Below are positions 38,587 to 48,438 of a DNA stretch of 64,000 nucleotides, in pieces; the stretch's first letter is position 1; every line of letters starts with the position of its first letter. A program made the translations under genes and the position numbers. Origin of the DNA: Sulfurospirillaceae bacterium (lineage in GTDB: Bacteria; Campylobacterota; Campylobacteria; Campylobacterales; Sulfurospirillaceae); contig JAQUGO010000002.1 in assembly GCA_028684065.1 (NCBI GenBank), forward strand, positions 363,428 through 427,427. Direction: 5' to 3'. The notes under the pieces were generated by a model that did no database searches, was not told the DNA's origin, and was given only the letters and a program-made list of their open reading frames with translations.

Positions 38587-39195
38587 CTAATTGCCTCTGC
38601 TTCCAGGTTTAATGGCTTTTGTTCCCAATTTACATAAAGGACATTCTGTTGGTTCATAAATATCAAATTCAAAATCTGCTAATGCGAAGAAAGGTACATC
38701 ATTGGGAAGTTTACATGTAAGCTTTCCCTTAAGTTCACTACCCACACGTTGACAAAATCCACGATTTGCAAGTGCGGCATAACCTACGATAACGCCACCC
38801 ATGTTTTGCGCTACACGAGCCGCTTCAAGGGCTGAGCCACCTGTTGTGATAATGTCTTCACAAACAAGGATTTTTTCACCTTCTTTAATGTCAAATCCTC
38901 TGCGAATAGTCATTTCTCCATTAACACGTTCTGCAAAAATAAAACGTTTTCCAAGAGATCGAGCCAGTTCATAGCCTGCCAAAACACCGCCAAGAGCAGG
39001 TGAACAAATCGTATCAACTTCTACACCATGTGCTTGAATCATAGTGGCAAGAGCAATGGCTAATTCCTCTGCTATTTTTGGATTTTCCAAAACTTTAGCA
39101 CTTTGCAAATAATACTGAGAATGTTTCCCACTGCTAAGTAAAAAATGGCCTTCTAAGAGGGCATTTGCATCTTTGTAAATTTGTTCTATTTGCAT
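38587..39195 (-). CDS. pyrE: Orotate phosphoribosyltransferase
   Basis: A 202-aa enzyme of pyrimidine synthesis making OMP from orotate and PRPP. The PRPP-binding loop is [18 protein letters not shown]. Earlier blocks are [15 protein letters not shown] and [18 protein letters not shown]. The C-terminus carries CPLCKLG, a CxxC seen in the epsilon-type enzymes. Located 8 nt after frr in the secG operon. Confidence 0.97.
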   Translation of the reverse strand: MQIEQIYKDANALLEGHFLLSSGKHSQYYLQSAKVLENPKIAEELAIALATMIQAHGVEVDTICSPALGGVLAGYELARSLGKRFIFAERVNGEMTIRRGFDIKEGEKILVCEDIITTGGSALEAARVAQNMGGVIVGYAALANRGFCQRVGSELKGKLTCKLPNDVPFFALADFEFDIYEPTECPLCKLGTKAIKPGSRGN

Positions 39196-39203
39196 GGTTT
39201 CCC

Positions 39204-39764
39204 TTAAATTTTAAGTAGTTCTGCTTCTTTTTCTTTGACTAGATCATCCACTTTAGAAACGGCAGCATCAGTGATTTTCTGAACTTCATCTTGACCCTTT
39301 TTAGATTGGTCTTCTGTGATAACTTTATCTTTTTCAAGTTTTTTAACTTTGTCATTACTATCTTTACGGACATTGCGAATAGCAACTTTTGCTTTATCGC
39401 CCATTGTTTTGGCTTGTTTAGCACCCTCTTTGCGTTGATCAGATGTCATTGGTGGGAAAAAGAGCTTAATGCTTTCGCCATCATTGTTAGGATTAACACC
39501 TATGTTAGCTTGCATAATTGCTTTTTCAATATCCCGAACAAGTTTTTTCTCCCAAGGTGATATGGTAATTGTTGTTGCATCTGTTGCTAAAACAGTTGCA
39601 ACTTGAGAAAGTGCTGTCGGTGTTCCGTAATAGTCAATGTGAATACCATCAACAATAGAAATAGAGACTTTGCCACTACGAATGGTTGTAAAATCGCGTT
39701 TGAGTGCAGTGATACATTTTTCCATATACTCTTTTTGTTCTGTATAAATTGCATTTAGTTCCAT
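39204..39764 (-). CDS. frr: Ribosome recycling factor
   Basis: A 186-aa protein that, with EF-G, splits post-termination ribosomes. Signatures: [43 protein letters not shown], then the long alternating Lys/Glu helix [20 protein letters not shown]. Standard length. It lies 28 nt after the polysaccharide deacetylase gene and 8 nt before pyrE. Confidence 0.97.
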   Translation of the reverse strand: MELNAIYTEQKEYMEKCITALKRDFTTIRSGKVSISIVDGIHIDYYGTPTALSQVATVLATDATTITISPWEKKLVRDIEKAIMQANIGVNPNNDGESIKLFFPPMTSDQRKEGAKQAKTMGDKAKVAIRNVRKDSNDKVKKLEKDKVITEDQSKKGQDEVQKITDAAVSKVDDLVKEKEAELLKI

Positions 39765-39792
39765 ATTGTTTTACCTCACTATGTTTTGATGT

Positions 39793-40749
39793 TTATTGTA
39801 TAACGTTGTCTTTGACCATTAATTTTGTTGAAATTTTAGTGCCCACAGAAATTAAAATCCGTGAACGCTCTTTCGTTAATGTTGTGTTAATATCTGTTTC
39901 AAATACACCTTCATTTAAGGCAATTTCACGATACCCATTTTCGCTAATGTAAATGCCACCTTTGTGTGCTTGTGTTTCAGCAGTCTTGACATGTAAGTGT
40001 GAAACTTTGCCATCTTTTTTAAGGAAAAGAGGTTCAATCCATGTGGCATTAAGCGCTTTATACTTTAAAAAACTTTGCAAATCACTTTTCCCAACGAGTG
40101 CACTACGATCTAAATCAAACACATCACTAAAAGAGGCCACAGCGCCCATGTTTTGATTTAAAATCGCTTCAAATCCATAGGATTGAGCGATAGCTTTAAC
40201 ACGCGGGTTAAACTCACCAAAAGGGTATGAAAAGAAATGTGGTTTTTGCTCCAAGTGCTTTTCAAAAAGTGCCAACCCTTCATCAAAGTCTTTCTTGATA
40301 TTTTCATCAGTGAATGTGGTCATGTGTGGATGATGCATCGAATGAAATTCTAACTCACCGTATTTAGCACACTCTTTTAGCTCATTCCAGCTCATAAAAT
40401 CACCGTATTTCTGTTCCGTTGCCCCTACGTAAACAAACATTGAAAAAGGATACTTAAATTCTTGAAAGAGAGCAAGTCCATTTTGATAAAAGCTTTTATA
40501 GTTGTCATCAATGGTAAGCACGACCCAGTTATCAGGGATAGTTTCTTTGGCTTTGAGTGCAGCGATAAGTTTTGATAGAGGAACGACAGTATATTGATGT
40601 TCTTTAAAATAGGTAAATTCTTTTCGTAATTCTTCTAATGTAGTATTGGTTGAAGGGTATCGGCTATCACCAAATCGATGGTATACAAAGATATGAGCGT
40701 CTGCCCATATCCAGGTACACAAAAAAAGCAATAGCCAAAAAGACTTCAT
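39793..40749 (-). CDS. Exported polysaccharide deacetylase (CE4/NodB family)
   Basis: A 318-aa protein. The signal peptide covers residues 1-17 (MKSFWLLLFLCTWIWADA). The NodB domain has LTIDDNYKSFY (Asp-Asp, base and metal ligand; the usual FDDG is IDDN), EFHSMHHPHM (metal-binding HSxxH) and SYPFGEFNP. It would de-N-acetylate a periplasmic or surface glycan; the substrate is unknown. It lies 3 nt after secG and 28 nt before frr. The C-terminal 110 residues are an added region of unknown fold. Confidence 0.85.
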   Translation of the reverse strand: MKSFWLLLFLCTWIWADAHIFVYHRFGDSRYPSTNTTLEELRKEFTYFKEHQYTVVPLSKLIAALKAKETIPDNWVVLTIDDNYKSFYQNGLALFQEFKYPFSMFVYVGATEQKYGDFMSWNELKECAKYGELEFHSMHHPHMTTFTDENIKKDFDEGLALFEKHLEQKPHFFSYPFGEFNPRVKAIAQSYGFEAILNQNMGAVASFSDVFDLDRSALVGKSDLQSFLKYKALNATWIEPLFLKKDGKVSHLHVKTAETQAHKGGIYISENGYREIALNEGVFETDINTTLTKERSRILISVGTKISTKLMVKDNVIQ

Positions 40750-40752
40750 GGT

Positions 40753-41097
40753 TTATTTAGTCGTTGGAGCCGAAGGTGCCTCTGGTGCAGTAGTCTCAGG
40801 AACTTGTGCAGGAGTAGCACTTGGAACGACGTTTTTTTCAATTTTGATATTTTCTGCAATAGAAACTTTTTTGTCTTGATTATAAAAATAACCCAAAGCT
40901 AAGGTATTGGCAATAAAAATAACAGCAACAATAAATGTAAATTTCGCCATAAAACCAGCAGGTCCTTTAGCTCCAAAAAGAGATTCATTACTTCCACTGT
41001 AAGCGCCAAGACCAATGGAAGAGCTTTTTTGAAGAAGTACAGAGATGGTTAAAATACCCGTTAATACAAATTGTGCAATCAGTAAAATGGTGGTCAT
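40753..41097 (-). CDS. secG: Preprotein translocase subunit SecG
   Basis: A 114-aa protein with two transmembrane helices (residues 3-21 and about 52-72) around a Gly/Ser-rich loop (GLGAYSGSNESLFGAKGPAGF), as in SecG. The Ala/Pro/Thr-rich C-terminal tail is typical of the longer versions in this group. It assists SecYE export. It heads the tight six-gene run to the MFS gene. Confidence 0.92.
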   Translation of the reverse strand: MTTILLIAQFVLTGILTISVLLQKSSSIGLGAYSGSNESLFGAKGPAGFMAKFTFIVAVIFIANTLALGYFYNQDKKVSIAENIKIEKNVVPSATPAQVPETTAPEAPSAPTTK

Positions 41098-41229
41098 AAA
41101 AAATGTCCTTTATAATATAAAATAGAGTGTAACTTAGGATTATAGCAAAAATGGGTTAAAATATTGTTAAAGGGTATTCTTTGTTGTATATGCTTTTTAC
41201 AATAAGGTACGTTGCCTTCTTCTTTTTGT

Positions 41230-41235
41230 TATAAT
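41230..41235 (+). promoter_or_regulatory. -10 box upstream of the 248-aa gene
   Basis: TATAAT about 30 nt before the start codon at 41265. Confidence 0.5.
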
Positions 41236-41264
41236 GTTGCCTTCTATAGTCCATAAGAGGAGTG

Positions 41265-42011
41265 ATGGTGAACAATGGTTTTTCATACAGTGAAAAAAGT
41301 GAACTTTCCACGGTAGCTTTCGAGCTACTAACATTCATTCAGAACTTTATGGATGATTATTTTCATGATGAATATGAAGTGATTCAATTTAATATAAATT
41401 TTCTTGAGAGCAATGGATTTGCATATCAAACAAAAGTTGACTATATGAAACTGAATCGTTTTATTGCTACTGCATATAGTACTATAGAATTTAATGATGG
41501 AAAAATCATAGACGAATTGCTTTCAAAATTTTATAAAGATATTATTTTTTTAAACCATTTCTATAAAAATTTTCTTGAAAAGACCAAAGATATTCACAGT
41601 GTATTTAAGCATCTTTTTCTCAAATCTGTCGAAGGCAGTTTAGGATTATATATGCGTTTAAGTGAAAAAGTGGAAAAAATAAGTGACGATGAATTAAAGG
41701 CTTTTGAAGAGTATGTCAAAGAAGAATTTCATAATGAATTTCGTAAAGAATTTGAGACATATCAAGAACAATTGTGTAAAATTATCAATACCAAAACCTA
41801 TTATTTTGATAAATTATTATGGAATGAAGCACGCAAGAGTAGTGCTATTCAAGAATTTTTTAAAAAATCAAAGCGTACTGAGAATGAGTTAAATGATGAA
41901 CTTTCAACAAAAATATTTATACAACAATATTTGCAGACCATTGACATGTCCCATACGAAAAATGTTAATTGGCACCATTACTTACAAAATATTTTGACAA
42001 TAATGGACTAA
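41265..42011 (+). CDS. Hypothetical helical protein, 248 aa
   Basis: Family not recognised. The product is soluble and almost entirely helical, rich in Phe, Glu, Lys and Tyr, with no signal peptide. A charged helix (ELKAFEEYVKEEFHNEFRKE) lies at about residues 143-163. The ATG at 41265 is preferred over a GTG 3 nt earlier, with AAGAGG upstream. The next gene, for a cyclic-nucleotide-binding protein, begins 2 nt after its stop, so the two are almost certainly co-transcribed. It could be the partner or target of that cAMP sensor; this is inference from position. Confidence 0.6.
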   Translation: MVNNGFSYSEKSELSTVAFELLTFIQNFMDDYFHDEYEVIQFNINFLESNGFAYQTKVDYMKLNRFIATAYSTIEFNDGKIIDELLSKFYKDIIFLNHFYKNFLEKTKDIHSVFKHLFLKSVEGSLGLYMRLSEKVEKISDDELKAFEEYVKEEFHNEFRKEFETYQEQLCKIINTKTYYFDKLLWNEARKSSAIQEFFKKSKRTENELNDELSTKIFIQQYLQTIDMSHTKNVNWHHYLQNILTIMD

Positions 42012-42013
42012 GT

Positions 42014-42526
42014 ATGGTCATTAAAAATACACATTATACAAGACATGAAATAGAGCGTATACTTGAGGCAGGGAGTGCTACAAAATTAAGTATCTCGCAA
42101 GAAAAATTACTTGAGATTAGTGATAAAATTTATTTGTTTGATGGCATTAAAAAAGAAGATATTATTCGCATGACGAAGCATGTTAAATTTAAGCGTTATG
42201 CCAAAGGTGATATTATCATGAATGTAGGAGATCAAACGCAGGAAGTTTATTTTATTCTCTATGGTACTGCTGTGGTAGTGGTGGAAGGCAAAAAAATCGT
42301 AGCAACTATAGAATCTCCTCATATGTTTGGTGAGATGGCTTTTTTAACTAAAAAACAGCGTAATGCAACCATTCTAGCCTATAAAGAAGGCACCACAATC
42401 ATCTCTTTTGAAATTAATGATGATAAATGTAATGAAATTTTTTCATACCCCTTTGCTCTTCTTTATAAAAATATTGCTCTTGATTTAACGCGAAAAATAG
42501 AAACGACTAATAAAAAACCATCCTAA
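42014..42526 (+). CDS. Cyclic-nucleotide-binding domain protein
   Basis: A 170-aa protein. A short helical N-terminus precedes one cNMP-binding domain (about residues 38-155). The phosphate-binding cassette FGEMAFLTKKQRNATI retains the Glu and Arg that bind cyclic nucleotide. No helix-turn-helix follows, so it is not a Crp-type transcription factor but a stand-alone sensor. The ATG at 42014 is chosen because it follows the upstream stop by 2 nt. The 3' end overlaps, by 4 nt, the convergent gene for a PDE-like/HD-GYP protein, and an adenylate cyclase gene lies just beyond. It is the likely cAMP receptor of this locus. Confidence 0.8.
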   Translation: MVIKNTHYTRHEIERILEAGSATKLSISQEKLLEISDKIYLFDGIKKEDIIRMTKHVKFKRYAKGDIIMNVGDQTQEVYFILYGTAVVVVEGKKIVATIESPHMFGEMAFLTKKQRNATILAYKEGTTIISFEINDDKCNEIFSYPFALLYKNIALDLTRKIETTNKKPS

Positions 42527-44880
42527 AGGGTGCTAAAATCTACTGTTACTTCATCAATAGAGTCTGATGGTAGCAGTTTGTGAGCATATTGTAGGTAGAG
42601 ACCAGAGTCGTAAAAGAATTTTACCAGTTCCCTATCTAGTTCATTGTTTTGTGCCATAGTATGCAAAATCTTCATCGCAAAGGAGAGAGGGTTTGCTTTT
42701 TTATAAGGTCTATCACTTGCCGTTAAGGCTTCAAAAATATCGGCAATAGCTAATATCCTAGCCTCAAAGCTAATTTCATCTCCTTTGAGACCTAAAGGAT
42801 AGCCTTTCCCATTAATCTTTTCGTGGTGGTTCCCTGAAATTTGGGGAATCTCTTTATATTTTTGTGGAAATGGAAGTTTGTTTAAGATATCAACACTGAG
42901 TTTGGCATGATGGTTTATAATTTCGCGCTCCTCTTGTGTCAAGGTCCCTCTTTGAACACTTAAGTTATAGGCTTCATTTTCAGTTAATAAGGTATAACTA
43001 ATACCATCAATTATCCACGGAATCTTGGCAATATCATAAATTAGGGTGACCAATTCATCACTCATATACTCAGAGCCAACATTACTATTTTTAATAACAG
43101 TAAAATACTCATCTAATAAAGCAGTTTGTTGTTCGCGCACATCGGATGGTATTTTGCCCTCTAAATAGGCTACATGTAAAGCTTTTTTAATAACTTCACA
43201 ACGGCATTCTATCAATCCAAGGCGATCATAAACCGTTTCTAGTTTAGTAGCCTTATCAATAATATGTTCAGGAATAGCAAGCTTTCCAATATCATGCATC
43301 AAAGCCGCAAAATTGATCTGCTTTAAGGCTTCAGGACTAAAGAATTTATCTTTAAATACGGTTTCATTATGATGAATGGTTTCGGCAAACATAACACTCA
43401 ATCTGACCATTCGTTGAATATGTCCAGCCGTATGAGGTGATTTTTTACTTATAGCAAAAATAATACTTCTTAAAAATGCTTCAAGGAGGTCTTCTAATCC
43501 TTTAATCAAGCTAGTATTTGTGATAGCAATCGCCGCTTGTGAAGCGAGCGATAGAGTAATCTGTTCATCTTCTTCATCAAAAGCAATTACATCATGGGTG
43601 TGGGAATCTTTTTTATTTAATAATTGTAATACGCCTATAATTTTGTGCTCGTGATCTTTGAGTGGAATGACTAGCATGGATTTAGAGTGATACGCTGTTT
43701 TGGCATCAAAAGCCTTTGTACCTTCAAATGAAAAGCCAACGGCTTTATAAACATCAGGGAGGTTAATGAGCCTGTTTTCTAAAACACATGTTGCTGCGAC
43801 CATTTTTTTATTAGGAGCGCCATCTTTAAGATAAAGAGGCAATGGTGGCCATGAAATTTCACTACCACTGCCTCCCATTTTAATACCCAATGAATCTGTT
43901 TGCACCACTTTGAAATGAAGCATTTCATCTTTTCTTAGATACAACGTGCCACCATCAGCATTCGTTAAGTGTTTGGCTTCTGTCACAATCATATCTAATA
44001 ACGTTTCAAGGTTTTCTTCTGCTGAGAGTGCCGTACCAATTCTATTAAGTTTTTGAATTTTTTGTTGAGTGAATTGATGTGTCATAGTACGCTTTAAAAG
44101 GCCCGTTTTAAAGCTTATACGCTCACCATCAAGAAGAATATTGTCTTCATTAATATCGATGGCTTTTAGTTCGGATACAATTTGATCGTGATAAAAAGGT
44201 TTCAAATGATTAATATAAATATGAATATCATGGCGCTCTAATTGCTTTAATTCTTCGCCTAGCAGGGCTGCCGTAAGATGTTTACTTTCGTGTGCAAGAT
44301 GTGCAAAACTATTCGGGAAAGAGACATCAATAATCAATGCTTTAATTGTATTATTTGTATTGAGTAAATTCCACAAGATTTTATTTTTATAGGTATCAGC
44401 TGAAAATAAGATAGCTCCATCTTTGTTCTCAATAAGATAACCACAACATGCAACGGTATGATTTGATGGAATAGGGGTAAGAAAAATGCCTTCTTCTACT
44501 TCGTAACGTTTAAAATAGTCAATTTCAACATAGATAAGCGAAGGCACATCTTTTTCTAAAAGATGAATCTTGCTGAAATCAGGCCAAATATCCCAATTAA
44601 AGACATGGTTTTTAAGAGCTCTAATTGTCTCTGGAAGTCCATACAAATATAAAGGTTCTGTTCGAGTCGAGAAGCTATTATCTATGAGAAAAGCACTATC
44701 AATAATATGATCTAAATGTGAATGTGAAAAGAAAATACGATTAATACATAACGCATTTTCTCCCAAGGCATGCATAATATTACCTGCATCAATCAGTGTA
44801 TGCGGAGTCACTTGAATGCATGTTGTTGAAGCGTTATCAGCTTTACTTCCGTGTGCGCCAAGTATAGTAATATTATGCAT
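42523..44880 (-). CDS. Class II cAMP phosphodiesterase-like MBL - GAF - HD-GYP fusion
   Basis: A 785-aa cytoplasmic protein with three domains. Residues 1-260 form a metallo-beta-lactamase fold: FFSHSHLDHI gives HxHxDH, followed by IPSNHTVACCGYLIE and LFSADTY, closely resembling class II (PDE1-type) cyclic nucleotide phosphodiesterases. A GAF domain follows (about 290-450). The C-terminal HD-GYP domain (about 465-770) has LMHDIGKLAIPEHII, NHHEKINGKGYP and ARILAIADIFEALTASDRPY, the motifs of c-di-GMP phosphodiesterases. It lies 3 nt after the adenylate cyclase gene. One polypeptide thus appears able to hydrolyse both cAMP and c-di-GMP. Activities are inferred from retained motifs. Confidence 0.8.
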   Translation of the reverse strand: MHNITILGAHGSKADNASTTCIQVTPHTLIDAGNIMHALGENALCINRIFFSHSHLDHIIDSAFLIDNSFSTRTEPLYLYGLPETIRALKNHVFNWDIWPDFSKIHLLEKDVPSLIYVEIDYFKRYEVEEGIFLTPIPSNHTVACCGYLIENKDGAILFSADTYKNKILWNLLNTNNTIKALIIDVSFPNSFAHLAHESKHLTAALLGEELKQLERHDIHIYINHLKPFYHDQIVSELKAIDINEDNILLDGERISFKTGLLKRTMTHQFTQQKIQKLNRIGTALSAEENLETLLDMIVTEAKHLTNADGGTLYLRKDEMLHFKVVQTDSLGIKMGGSGSEISWPPLPLYLKDGAPNKKMVAATCVLENRLINLPDVYKAVGFSFEGTKAFDAKTAYHSKSMLVIPLKDHEHKIIGVLQLLNKKDSHTHDVIAFDEEDEQITLSLASQAAIAITNTSLIKGLEDLLEAFLRSIIFAISKKSPHTAGHIQRMVRLSVMFAETIHHNETVFKDKFFSPEALKQINFAALMHDIGKLAIPEHIIDKATKLETVYDRLGLIECRCEVIKKALHVAYLEGKIPSDVREQQTALLDEYFTVIKNSNVGSEYMSDELVTLIYDIAKIPWIIDGISYTLLTENEAYNLSVQRGTLTQEEREIINHHAKLSVDILNKLPFPQKYKEIPQISGNHHEKINGKGYPLGLKGDEISFEARILAIADIFEALTASDRPYKKANPLSFAMKILHTMAQNNELDRELVKFFYDSGLYLQYAHKLLPSDSIDEVTVDFSTL

Positions 44881-44883
44881 GCT

Positions 44884-47100
44884 TTATCCTTTACTTGTAT
44901 GTACAAACACGCCGTTAAAATGACTAGGAGGTGTTTGTAAATAGTGTCGACATCGTTCACAATAGATACCATAAATGGCGTTATTTGTTTTATAAGGATA
45001 GTGATCTAACTCTTCAAAAATAGATAAGGCTTGTTGGAAAAGGGCCTCTTTATAATAGTGAATACCTTCATGGTAACGTGATAACTCTTCTTCAAGAACT
45101 TCTTTAGAAACAGTGTATAAAGAAGTTTCCATAGGTTTATTATAGTCATGTATTTGCCAAATTTCAATAGGTTCACTTTTGCCTTTAACCGTAACGAGAT
45201 CCAAGAAACGAAAAATATAGGTACCTGTGAGTTTTTCTTTTGTAAAATGTGAAATGGTGAGTTTTGAATTATAATACTTACATAAAGATTCGAGTCGAGA
45301 ACCAAGATTGATAGCATCTCCAATAACAGTATAGTCACTGCGTCCACTAGAGCCCATTTCGCCTACAATGGCCGTCCCAGTATTAATGCCAATTCCTATA
45401 TCAATAATAGGTTTCCCTTTGGACTCAGCCCATTGTGTCACCTTGTTAAATTCTGGGTTAATTTTGAGCATAGCATTAAGTTCTTTAAGGTGATGTAATT
45501 GGTCAAGTGCTGCACAAACGGCTTTATCTGCATGGTTTGGTACATTAAGTGGGGCATTCCAGTACGCCATAATAGCATCCCCTATAAATTTATCAACGGT
45601 CCCATCTGCTTTGATAATAATTTCTGTCATAGGATTCATATAGGCATTCATCAAGTGAATGAGATGCTTTGGATCACCTATTGTTTCAGAGATCATAGTG
45701 AAATTACGTATATCTGAGAAAAATACGGTTATCTCTTTTTCCATTCCGGCTAAGACGTTGTCTCCACTAGAGAGAATATCATTCATAACAGCAGGGCTGA
45801 CTTTACTGGCAAATTTTCCTTTAATCATCTCTTTTTGTTTGATTTCTAAAAAGTAGTTTGCGCCTTGCCCCACTAAAAATAGTACATTGATGCATATGAG
45901 GGGAATGAGCGTGTTGAGTAAAATTCCTTCAACAGTCATAAAGTAATAATGTCCTGCAATAATCATTATATTTAAAACAAAAAGGGCTATAAAACTCGTA
46001 ATAGCACTAGGGAAAAGAAGGACCATAAAACCTAATGCTGAAATAAGGACAATACTCACCATATCGATGCCTACAGCCCAAATGGGCTTGGCAATAAAAT
46101 CTTTGTTAAGGATATTATCCAAGGCATTAGCGTGTACCTCCACACCAGGGTAAACACTATCTAGTGGTGTACTACGTAAATCTAAAAGCCCAGCTGCTGA
46201 AGTACCAAGGAGAGCGATTTTCCCTTTTACATGTAAAGGATTGATGCGCTTATTGTAGATATCAGTAGCCGAAATATAACGGTAGCTTTTTTGTCCGCCT
46301 CGATAATTGACCATCATTCGGCCAAAAAAATCTGTTGGAATTATAAGATTGCCTATTCGAATTTGACTGACCCCATTATCATCATATTGAATGATTATTT
46401 TCTTTTGATCAAGTGCGATACGCATCATCTCTAGACTCAAAGAAGGATAGATGACACCATCATACTCCATGACTAAAGGGATACTACGTACAACACCATC
46501 ACTATCAGGAATTGTATTAAAATAACCGTTGGAAAAGGCAGCACTCTGAATTTGTGGAATATTTAAAATAGCACGATAAGGTTTGACGAGAAAAGAGGTT
46601 TCAGGTTTGTTTTGCTCTATGATAATAGCGTTTGATTTAGGGTGTCCTTCGGGTAGTATCGTATCATTTTGAAGCGCAAAGACATAGCCCACTATGGTAG
46701 GCGTTTTTTCAATAGTTTCAGCTAAAAAGGCATCATAGTCCATAATGGTATCATTCGGAATTCCTAGTTTTTGTAATACTTGTTTAGGAGAACTATTGTC
46801 GGGTTCTGCAAAAACAACGTCTAATCCTATAATCGCAACACCATAGTCAGAAAGGTTTTGCAATAAATGGGCTACTTTACTTCGGCTCCAAGGCCATTGA
46901 CCTAATTCTTTAAGGCTTTTTTCATCAATGTCAATGATAACAATATTGTCATCACCTTTAATATCCCCCCTTAGCATAAACATAGCATCTTTGATTTTAT
47001 ATTCAAATGACATGAAAATATGCGGAACATAAAGATAGCTTACCAACCCAGCAAAAATAATAATAAGGGTGAAAAAGAGCTGGAGCAAGGTTTTTTTCAT
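44884..47100 (-). CDS. CHASE2-domain class III adenylate cyclase
   Basis: A 738-aa membrane protein. An N-terminal helix (residues 7-27) leads to a periplasmic CHASE2 sensor (about 40-330), then three transmembrane helices (about 340-420) and the class III cyclase domain (about 445-640). Metal-binding Asp residues are in FFSDIRNF and IGDAIMAYW. The adenine-selecting Lys is in TVDKFIGD. The specificity Asp, catalytic Asn and Arg are in VIGDAINLGSRLE. All are present, predicting cAMP synthesis. A C-terminal helical tail carries CERC. The gene lies 2 nt after the TPR/barrel gene and 3 nt before the PDE-like gene, so one operon encodes synthesis and possible breakdown of the messenger. Confidence 0.9.
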   Translation of the reverse strand: MKKTLLQLFFTLIIIFAGLVSYLYVPHIFMSFEYKIKDAMFMLRGDIKGDDNIVIIDIDEKSLKELGQWPWSRSKVAHLLQNLSDYGVAIIGLDVVFAEPDNSSPKQVLQKLGIPNDTIMDYDAFLAETIEKTPTIVGYVFALQNDTILPEGHPKSNAIIIEQNKPETSFLVKPYRAILNIPQIQSAAFSNGYFNTIPDSDGVVRSIPLVMEYDGVIYPSLSLEMMRIALDQKKIIIQYDDNGVSQIRIGNLIIPTDFFGRMMVNYRGGQKSYRYISATDIYNKRINPLHVKGKIALLGTSAAGLLDLRSTPLDSVYPGVEVHANALDNILNKDFIAKPIWAVGIDMVSIVLISALGFMVLLFPSAITSFIALFVLNIMIIAGHYYFMTVEGILLNTLIPLICINVLFLVGQGANYFLEIKQKEMIKGKFASKVSPAVMNDILSSGDNVLAGMEKEITVFFSDIRNFTMISETIGDPKHLIHLMNAYMNPMTEIIIKADGTVDKFIGDAIMAYWNAPLNVPNHADKAVCAALDQLHHLKELNAMLKINPEFNKVTQWAESKGKPIIDIGIGINTGTAIVGEMGSSGRSDYTVIGDAINLGSRLESLCKYYNSKLTISHFTKEKLTGTYIFRFLDLVTVKGKSEPIEIWQIHDYNKPMETSLYTVSKEVLEEELSRYHEGIHYYKEALFQQALSIFEELDHYPYKTNNAIYGIYCERCRHYLQTPPSHFNGVFVHTSKG

Positions 47101-47102
47101 GA

Positions 47103-48428
47103 TTAAAAGCTTCTCATGTATGAGAGAGATGTAAGATTTTTAGTATAAGCATAGAGTGCATTGTTAGAATTATGGTCTGTATAGGCATATTGAAGTATAA
47201 TAGAGGATTGTTTATCAATAGTGTATGACAATCCAAGTACATAATAATTTTCATTATCTTTGCGCTTAAGATTAAATAAGGCATCATACTCACTATAATT
47301 AATGTCTTTATAGGTATAGCCTATTATCCCTTTGATATTTTTAGTTAATTCTTTGGAAACTTCGGTTTTGTAGCTCCATTGGTCTAAAGAAATACCATAT
47401 TGCACAGCATCTTTGGCTCTTTCATTATCTTCTTGATATGCGATATAAAGTCCTACTATCCAAGGATTTTCACCAATAGATTTTTTCATACCTAGTGTAT
47501 AAATAAGAGAATCAGAATCACTTGTACTCGTATCATTAACATTAATATTTCTTTTTTTAGTGACATCTGTCTCTAAAAGAAGCGTTGGAGAGATCATTTT
47601 TTTAAGATTAAGTGAAAAACTACTAGTGCCTAGATAGTCTTCTGAACCTAAACGGATTCTATCGTAAGTGGCAAAAATGCTCAATTTATAGGTATCAATG
47701 CTCAATGTTGGGCCTGTAGCAAGGCTTAAAAGAAGTAAATCTTTGTCTGAGTATTGTGTCATGTTTTTATTGTACACCACAAAATTATTTTCCCAAGCCC
47801 AACTCCCTTTTTCACCAAAATCATAGACATGGTTAAAAAGTAATGTTTGGGAAAGTCCAGCACTTTTTCGTTGGTTATTACCTGGTAAATCTATAATATT
47901 AAGAAGATTTTGAGTGACACCTCGTCCTACATCATTTCCTATATTACTATCATAATCTAAGGTGAGAATAAGTGCACCACCAAAGGTATGTTTTTCACGC
48001 TGTGCGTCAATAGATTTTTTAAAATTCAGTACTGTTTCGTGAATATTTTGTGGTAATTTTTCTTGCAAAATAGTATCAAGTTCATTTTGGGCCAGTTCAT
48101 ACTGAGATGTTTCAAAATAGAGCCTTGCTAGTTCAAGTTTGGTTCTCGTATGCGTAGGATTAAGAATGAGAACTCTATCAAAGGCCGCCATTGCATCATC
48201 ATATTTTTTAAGCTCCAAGGCGGAGCGACCCAGATAAAAATTGATTTCTGTATTATTGGGGGCTATTTCCAGAAGAGTGTAAAAAAGCTGATAGGCTTTA
48301 CTATAATTTTGTGCATTATAAGTTGCAATAGCTGTATCATAGTCTGTACGAAAATCTTCAAGAGAAGCACTTAAGGAAAGGGTTGAGGTTAAAAGGATAC
48401 CTAAGAGTATATGTAAAATTTTTTTCAT
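47103..48428 (-). CDS. TPR plus outer-membrane beta-barrel protein, Slam-like
   Basis: A 441-aa exported protein (signal peptide residues 1-22). About three TPR repeats follow (residues 28-135; APNNTEINFYLGRSALELKK and NPTHTRTKLELARLYFETSQ). The rest (about 150-441) alternates short amphipathic strands with aromatic ends and terminates in Phe (SYMRSF), as outer-membrane barrels do. A periplasmic TPR domain joined to a barrel is the architecture of Slam surface-lipoprotein exporters (type XI secretion). Its upstream partner ends in a TbpB-like barrel, the kind of substrate Slam exports. It lies 10 nt after that gene and 2 nt before the cyclase. Confidence 0.6.
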   Translation of the reverse strand: MKKILHILLGILLTSTLSLSASLEDFRTDYDTAIATYNAQNYSKAYQLFYTLLEIAPNNTEINFYLGRSALELKKYDDAMAAFDRVLILNPTHTRTKLELARLYFETSQYELAQNELDTILQEKLPQNIHETVLNFKKSIDAQREKHTFGGALILTLDYDSNIGNDVGRGVTQNLLNIIDLPGNNQRKSAGLSQTLLFNHVYDFGEKGSWAWENNFVVYNKNMTQYSDKDLLLLSLATGPTLSIDTYKLSIFATYDRIRLGSEDYLGTSSFSLNLKKMISPTLLLETDVTKKRNINVNDTSTSDSDSLIYTLGMKKSIGENPWIVGLYIAYQEDNERAKDAVQYGISLDQWSYKTEVSKELTKNIKGIIGYTYKDINYSEYDALFNLKRKDNENYYVLGLSYTIDKQSSIILQYAYTDHNSNNALYAYTKNLTSLSYMRSF

Positions 48429-48438
48429 TTATTCCCTT

